A stretch of DNA of 64,000 bases, taken from positions 520,351 through 584,350 of the forward strand of contig NW_021167088.1 of the NCBI RefSeq assembly GCF_003711515.1. The letters are read 5' to 3'. The DNA is from Sodiomyces alkalinus F11. Its lineage: Eukaryota > Ascomycota > Sordariomycetes > Glomerellales > Plectosphaerellaceae. Below, in pieces: positions 57,831 to 64,000 of this stretch. The stretch's first letter is position 1. Each line of letters opens with the position of its first letter. A program made the position numbers and the translations under genes. The notes under the pieces were generated by a model. The model searched no databases. It saw only the letters and a list, made by a program, of their open reading frames with translations, and was not told the DNA's origin.

Positions 57831-60362
57831 TCACATGAGGTTGCAGGCCCCGTACTGCTGTCGGCATTGCTCCAAATACCCAGCATCTTCCGCCGAGCTC
57901 TCCGGGATAGCATGCGTCCGCACCAAGCCATTCACCTTCAAAGTCTGCTCGCCTTCCCCATGCCACCACTTCAGCCTCTGCAACGGAGGGCAGTCGGGCG
58001 CCTCCTCCTCCTCCTCCTCCTGCTCCTCATCCACGCTCAGCTCCCATTTTCCAGATGATACCTCGACGGTGCAGTCATCCTTCGGGAAGTGGTACTCGGG
58101 CAGGAACACGACCGTCGGCGCATCGTCGGGGGGAGCCGCCTTCGCCTCGAGCTTCAGCTTGTACTCGCATTTCCGCAAGTCGAAGAAGCCCTCTACCACG
58201 CGGCCTGCCACCGTCACCGCCGTGGGACGAATGTACGCCTCGGCGGCCCGGTATCCCGGGGTGTTGGAGATTTCCGGGTCCTTCTGCGTGGGCGTGGGCG
58301 TGATCGACGGGTTGGTCAGAGTGCGCCGAAGGTTCCCGGGCGTGACGGTCAGGTCGTCGGGGACATTGCGAGAGCTGGGCGATCTTTTGAACTCCACGCT
58401 CTGGTCGAGGTCCATATTCGCAGGGACAGCCGACTCTGGGAGTAAGTTATCGTCCAGCGAGATGATGGAAAGATCCTCGCCGTTCCATTGATCACCACGT
58501 TCATGGTCGTTCTGTACCATTCTGTTAGCGGAGGAGGCCCTGGCGGGAGGCCCCTGGGGTGGGGGAAGGGCACTTGATGTCTCAAATGAGGATACGAAGG
58601 ACCGTGACAGGTGTCTGCATACCGTTACCATGTAGAGCCATAGGCAGTAGCCTTCCATGCCAGATGCTTCGGCAGCATAAAAGTTGGCATCCAGTGCAGC
58701 CGATTGGCTACTGTAGTCACCCGTCTTATAGGCGTGCTTGTCGTCCATGTCGAAAGGAATGCCAAACTCCGTCATCACGCAGGGATGATTCCCCGTGCGC
58801 TCTTTGCCCTCCCTATCCAAGGAGGCTTGCTGGTCTCGGAAGCAGTTGCGAATGGCGTTCTCCCCCACTTTGACCGCGAAGGCCGGGCTCCAGTACCGGC
58901 CGCGTAGGTAGCCCACGACGTCGACATTCCACAGCCTGTTCCATTTCTTGGTCATGAGCGTGATGCCGTCATACCAATGCGGCGAGAAGGCCATATTCGG
59001 GTCGTCGTCCTCCGTGCCCTTGATAAGAGGGGGAAGCTCGAGCGTCGGATACTGCATGACCATGATGCAGTCCTTGTGGATGGCACGGAGAGCTTGCTTG
59101 TAGTTCCGAAAGTGGTTCATGAAGTAGGTCCGCGTCCACTCGGGGTAGTCCCATTCCTTCCCCGTCTCGGGGTCGTACCTGAAGAAGTCCTTGCGGAGCA
59201 GCGTGTCGGTGGTCGCGTCCCAGACGCCGTGTTGCGCCCAGATGCACTCGCCCAGCTTCCATCCCTCATCTCGAGTCCAGCCGTACCGCGAGTCGTCGTA
59301 GTCCTTGGGAAGCCATGCCGACTCGCCATGGGGGTCAACCAAGGCGCTTCCGGTCTTGTACGGACCCAACTGACCAATATCATACGTGTCGATTTCGCAC
59401 GCTCGGCCTGACCCGGTCAGGATACACTGCCAAAACGTCGGTGCGGTACCCTTCTTCATGTTCTGTTCTGGGGCCAGCTTTTCCAGGTCCTTGCACCCCG
59501 TCATTCCGCGATTCGGCTCGTTCATGCTCTCCCAGCCGATGACCACGTCGTTCTCGAGACCGCTGGCCTCGTGTATCCGCCTAGCCATGTGAGCGACGGC
59601 TGCGATGAAATGGCCCTGCAAAAAGTCCTGAATATTGACGCCGTTGATGATGCACTTGGGCGTCATGGCGCGGCCGCTGAAGAACATGGTGAAGATGGTG
59701 GATGTGGCAAGACGCCAGTAGTTGGAGGCCCAGATCATTTTGGGGAACTCGTCGGGGTTCGGATACGTATTGTGCACGAGGGCAGCTTCGGTCGCGGCGA
59801 AACTTTGAGGGTTAAGGCCACAGGCGTAGACGGTCCACATGGGTGCTCCTGATCCTCCCGTAAACCTAGACCACTGCAAAGAAAGTGTCAGTGGTGCGGG
59901 CGAAGGCGAACTCGGAGACCCGGAAAGAGAGAAGGGGAGGGGCTTTCCGGTCGTTCAGTCTCTGGGCTGCGCACTCACCACGTCCTGATGGGGATCCATG
60001 ATCACATAGAAGCCATATCGCTTAGCCACCCTGAGTATCTCGATCGTATTCTGTATGAAGGTCTCGTCGTAGCGACCAGGACCGGCAGCCTCGATGGCCT
60101 CCCATGTGAAGACGTAGCGGATGGTGTTGAAGCCCCAGCGACGTAGGCGAGAGAAGTGGGTGTGGGCATCCTCCTTGGGAAACGGCCTACCGTGGAAGGA
60201 GACATTATCGCCGTCGAGGAAGTTCTCTAATTCATGAGAAGGTAGGTTTGGTTTGCTGGGTAGTTTGGCGTCGCCAGCGACGTTGATGCCCCGAAGGACG
60301 ACGGTTCGCCCGCTTGCATCGCGGAATCGACCATCCTCTATGGTTAATCTAAATTGAGGCAT
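57831..60362 (-). CDS. EGH1: GH5 ergosteryl-beta-glucosidase (EGCrP2/Egh1-like)
   Basis: Hydrolyses steryl beta-glucosides, mainly ergosteryl glucoside, in fungi. Exons are 60362-59979, 59873-58629 and 58511-57831, giving 769 residues. The start is taken as MPQFRLTIEDGRF; an in-frame upstream Met would add 17 residues. The TIM barrel shows TVVLRGINVAGDAK, MDPHQDV joined across the first intron to WSRFTGGSGAP, and the acid/base Glu in WESMNEPN. The nucleophile is the Glu of VMTEFGIPFDMDD, followed by EGYCLWLYM. The C-terminal ~225 residues form a beta-rich domain (TVAGRVVEGFFDL, VVFLPEYHFP) with a run of Glu (EEQEEEEEE). No signal peptide or anchor is seen, so it is cytosolic or vacuolar. Intron 2 (117 nt) is in frame and stop-free. 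Confidence 0.9.
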
Positions 60363-61419
60363 AGCTAAGGCGTCAGTGGCACAGTGCCCACAGGAAGCGT
60401 CAAGAATATGCAAAGACGGATGAATGGAATAGTCGAGTAGGCAGGTGTGAAGAAAATGCGAGATGGGAGGTTGTCGTAATGATGGAACTCAGGGACTTTG
60501 CTTCAACAATCCACTGGCCTTCGAGCTGACCAAGATGAACAGTGAACAGGGTGATGACGTCCAGGGTCCTCCGAGTGACAGACAGTGAATCCCCTGGCGC
60601 CAAGATCGGGCCCCTAGGAAAGTCCGAGATCTTGGGTGGACCCAATTTCTGGAATGAATCCTAGTGTACAGAGTACCTATGATAAAGAAGGAATGAGGTC
60701 TGGATTACCTTGCAAGAGAGAGTCAAAATAGATCTTGAACGTGAAATAGGATGAAGCATGCCCTGATGTCTCCTTGTCGTATTCGTATCACAAAGGGGAG
60801 TTCAGAGCTCTGGTCACGCGTCGAGTCTGAGGTGATGTTAAATTTTTGTAATAGCTGATGTCAAGTGTGGAGTAGCCATACCTAAAGGAACTTGAGGTGC
60901 CTTATTCAAAGTACTTCGCCTCCATATGTTGCTTGTACACGTACCGCCCGAGTCTAGTGTACTCTGTTCGGTGTCCAGCAAGTCATAGATTTCATTGGTT
61001 CCAGACGTCCCTCCGAGACATCGGCCGATGTTCGGCAAAACTGTTTCCGAAAAGCGTTCGACGTACAGAGTTCCAATTGGATGGATAGAGGGCTCCACAC
61101 CTCCTTACCCCGCAATCTGCCTTACCTAGGTACACCATATACCTGCCAGGTATTAGTGTGTGTAGTGTACTTACATAGCTCGAGGGTCTGTGAAGGACTT
61201 GCCGAGTTCATGATATTCGTGGGACTTAACGTGAAGACGACATGTATCTTGGCTATCTGGACATCATATTGACTGACAATGGAACCGAGGACAAAATAAA
61301 TTCCACAGATACTGGCATAGTGATATACTTAAAGTACCTTACGTAATTCCACTAGGCTGGCTGCTGTCCTTGGTTCCGAAAAAATGTCCTCTCACTGCAC
61401 ACGCGCCTCTGCCATTTTC
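60363..61419. other. Intergenic, nothing recognised
   Basis: Upstream of the GH5 gene. Short repeats (ACCTAGGTACAC near 61125). No gene recognised. It marks the change from the housekeeping block to the decayed edge. Confidence 0.5.
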
Positions 61420-61983
61420 TCACTCACAATCTTCTCCGATCCCCTGGCTCCCCTGCCTCTCCCCAGGCAATTGCTCTCGATCTGAGTTTTCCCACATCAT
61501 ATCGAAGTACAGGCTAGGCCTCTTCTCGTTCTTCCAAAGCACATACCTCCGGAACAACCAAGGCAAGTGACGGCCGACCTGGTGCCCCATGAGCGCCGCC
61601 GCGAACAGGAACGGGAATACCGCCAGCAGGACGATGCGCGTCCGCTCCCGCTCGATTTCTGCCGCAAACGATGCCGCAGCAAAGGCCATCAGCACCGCCA
61701 TCACCGGCAGAGTTAGGATGAGCCACTTGCGTCGCCCGAGCGTGTCGATGGTCCGGATCGCCGGCAGGCAGAAGACGATGTTCACCAGCTCGAACCCGAA
61801 GCTGTACAGCATCGCCATGAGTCGCTCGACGCCCGCGCGGCTAGAAAGAGCACCCAGAGAGGTCGTATGAGAAAACGAGTCTCCTGCGACGACCTCACGA
61901 TCATCAGTCTGATTTCGGACGAGGAGCTGAGACCTAGCGAAGTCGACCACGATGGATCCGCTGAGCATCGCCACGTTTGTCAC
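61420..61983 (-). pseudogene. Relic of an MFS (sugar-type) transporter
   Basis: A 187-codon frame contains a stretch typical of the seventh and eighth helices of MFS sugar transporters: FGFELVNIVFCLPAIRTIDT, then LGRRKWLILTLPVMAVLMA and RIVLLAVFPFLFAAA. A complete transporter has about 500 residues and twelve helices. Here the similarity stops on both sides: the N-terminal ~60 residues and the C-terminal ~55 residues do not continue the fold. The 5' part overlaps, on the opposite strand, the start of the neighbouring decayed gene. I read it as a fragment left by deletion or rearrangement. Confidence 0.55.
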
Positions 61984-63600
61984 CAGCCTCGTGGGAATGA
62001 CTGCGAAGTTCTCCGAGTCTGTCGCGAGATTCTCGGTTGATCAGGGCTTTCTCCCTGAGCTGGGAGAGAACCCAGGGCCACTTGACCGGGCCAGGCACAG
62101 CTTCGCTATGTCTTTGAAACAGAACGTTATTCAGAGCCTGCTGTCCCATATTAGCTCGTACACTGGAGTCCTACAACTCAGCCTTCTCACACTGTCTTTG
62201 TATGTTCCAATGTCCAAGTCCACCCCTTTTATCGCAATGCCTCTGGACACGGAACTAATAGCCAGCCACAGGGGATCAATAAAGTTCGCAAGAAGAAGTC
62301 CAAGCAAGAATCAGGGAACTGACGGATGCCATCAGAACGCAGATGCCTGTCCTGACACAGCGGCCAGCCATTGCTTGGGATGACGACGAAACATTAACCC
62401 GGGAATCAGAGTCGTTTACACAGGAGATCCAAGCGTGGAGACTGTCAGCTGATGATGTGGCGGCCGGAGTCACCCCTGCTTAACATGGACCGGCGACTGT
62501 CTTCTCCATCTCTGGGTTCCTCGCCTTGGCAGAAGTCCGCAAGAAAGAATACATTCCCTTCGCTAGTGGGTGATGGGGATGCCGAGTCGGATGACTTCAA
62601 TCCCGAACCAGACCGCGATAACGGCCCCGGTAGAGACATCCTGATATACCAGTACGAGGACAACCAAAAAAATCGTGAAGCAGCTAGAAGATTGCGAATT
62701 TCTCCGTGCGTCGGCCTACCCAAAGAAAGGGTATTGCCCTGAGGGAGCAGCTGAGTCGCCCAGGGTACGACGTGGACTTCCCCTTCGCGGAGCAAGCTGA
62801 AATGCAAGAGAGGCACGCGGACATCTTAATGGCCTGCGAGACAGAAGAAGAAACCCTAAAAGCCAAGATCATCATCCAAGGCCTGCTGAGCATGGAGGTT
62901 AAACAGCCAGAACGCGACCGGGACCCAGACAGGCTCAGTCGCCTGTACCACAAACTCGGCGATCTGCATTTCAGAATCGATGACCTGCCGAGGGCCCAAA
63001 AATTCCTGGGGCGGGCGCTGGAAGGCCGTAAGAGCAGAGCGCTAATGCGGTTGGAAGACGTTCGAGTCACAGCAGAGTTACTCGTCAAGGCGCTGTTACG
63101 AGCCCAGGCGTTCGACGAGGCCCGGGGCTTGCAGCGATGGATTCAATAAGAACTCGGACCGGACGGGCCACCGGCGGAAGTGCTCTCGGCGGTGTATGCC
63201 TGGTGTCAAGAGAAGGGGTTCGACATCAATTCAACCAGTTTCCGCTTTGATAGCTGGGACCCTGCGGTGTGCACTTCGCCACTCCACCTGGCCGTTCAAG
63301 AGCAGGAAATGGAGATTCTCCGGCAGATAATCGGGCACAGCGCCAATCTGGCGAATGGCAACGGTGACAATGCCGACTTACCGGCGCCGCTGGATCTCCG
63401 TCTGGACGCAGAACAAGCTCCCAGTCAGGCTCAGCGCCCTCTCCAAGAACGATATACCAGAGCAATACTGGAGCGCCGAGGCGGTAACTTCCTGTAAAGA
63501 ACTTGGAGCCATACTGAGTCGCATCGTTCGAGTGTCGGCCCGAGAGGACTGTGGCAGTATCCTTGAGAGACGATGACGAAGACGAAGGGTAACGTTGGAG
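61952..63600 (+). pseudogene. Decayed Helo-like/ankyrin (STAND-associated) gene
   Basis: The start MDPLSIATFVTSLVGMTAKFS is the hallmark of the fungal N-terminal (Helo-like) domain of STAND and ankyrin proteins. Downstream homology is spread over several frames. RTQMPVLTQRPAIAWDDDE (about 62335-62395) lies in one frame, DAESDDFNPEPDRDNGPGRD (62580-62640) in a second, IVKQLEDCEFLRASAYPKK (62672-62728) in a third. IALREQLSRPGYDVDFPFAE and the long following part return to another. Shifts occur at an A run (about 62665-62672) and near 62730, too close for introns. TAA at 63147-63149 then interrupts a frame that continues with PPAEVLSAVYAWCQEKGF and an ankyrin-like SPLHLAVQEQEMEILRQII. No intact product is possible, so the gene is dead. 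Confidence 0.78.
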
Positions 63601-64000
63601 ATATTCTTGCCGGCATTACTTCTGTGGTTGACCAAGACTGTGACCTACCTAGTGTAAAAGATGAGTGATTATCGACGACTTCTTCACCGCATATAGGTAT
63701 ATGATTGTCAGACGACAGAGCCAGGCTGAGAGGGGAAAGGGGTGGTGAAGAGTAGGAATAGCCATAATAAGGCAGATGTACCTAAGGTACCTAAGGTAAG
63801 GTAAGGTACGAGATGATATACAGGGGGACTCCAATCGGATGAATCAGATGACAAGTATTGTGGGGCGGCCAACGGGCAGAGACATTAGACTGAAGGGCCG
63901 TGCAGATATGACTTTTCGGGACGGAGTACACTGTACTAGGTACCTCGGCGGTTGCCTGAACAACACGGCTCGACGTTGAACGGGCTGGGATTATTTGGAC
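63601..64000. other. Window edge, repeats only
   Basis: Holds a TACCTAAGGTACCTAAGGTA cluster at 63779-63810 and a CGGAGTAC motif near 63921. No gene recognised. Confidence 0.5.

Noticed and set aside
1..64000. CRISPR array, prophage or bacterial-type operon
   Set aside because: Spliceosomal introns and fungal protein families show nuclear ascomycete DNA. No spaced direct repeats of CRISPR type were seen.

Overview
This window is nuclear DNA from a filamentous ascomycete, most likely a Sordariomycete. Most genes carry short introns (about 50-200 nt) with GT..AG ends and CTAAC/CTRAY branch sites. The proteins are fungal in type: a NACHT-ankyrin NLR, FIG1, a BCK1-type MAPKKK and an ergosteryl-glucosidase. 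There are no operons. Exon boundaries below were worked out by eye from splice signals, frame continuity and protein family.

Layout. 0.75-5.5 kb: an NWD-NACHT-ankyrin NLR whose 3' ankyrin tail is broken by in-frame stops and a frameshift. 6.1-9.2 kb: prefoldin subunit 3 and a Sec14 lipid-transfer protein, both on +. 9.8-10.5 kb: Mis14/Nsl1 kinetochore protein (-). 12.1-12.7 kb: a small protein of unknown function with five exons (-), divergent from the proteasome ATPase RPT3 at 13.5-15.0 kb (+). 16.2-17.7 kb: LST7/folliculin (-). 17.7-25.4 kb: a gene-poor stretch rich in short GTAC-type repeats. 25.5-27.2 kb: a tyrosine phosphatase (-). 29.8-31.6 kb: FMP25-like mitochondrial RCC1 protein (-), divergent from COG3 at 32.1-34.8 kb (+). 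35.9-37.1 kb: a YMC1-type mitochondrial carrier (+), convergent with RINT1/TIP20 at 37.3-39.9 kb (-). 40.2-41.2 kb: a doubtful low-complexity reading frame broken by one stop. 41.97-42.06 kb: tRNA-Glu with an intron (-). 42.85-43.10 kb: a MITE-like element. 44.1-45.2 kb: FIG1 (+). 46.5-49.1 kb: GH47 mannosidase (-). 50.8-55.6 kb: BCK1 MAPKKK (-). 57.8-60.4 kb: GH5 ergosteryl-beta-glucosidase (-). 61.4-63.6 kb: an MFS transporter relic beside a decayed Helo-like/ankyrin gene.

How the genes relate. The core is housekeeping. Several products belong to the secretory and membrane system: the COG3 and RINT1 tethers, Sec14, GH47 glycan trimming and sterol-glucoside turnover. Others act in signalling (BCK1, LST7, the phosphatase, FIG1), protein quality control (prefoldin, RPT3) or mitochondria (FMP25, carrier). 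I see no gene cluster for a single pathway. The two edges look different: both hold STAND/ankyrin-type genes in decay, as expected of fast-evolving fungal allorecognition or immune repertoires. No clearly new biological system was found. The most interesting signals are the paired decay at the edges and the MITE-like element with TA flanks.
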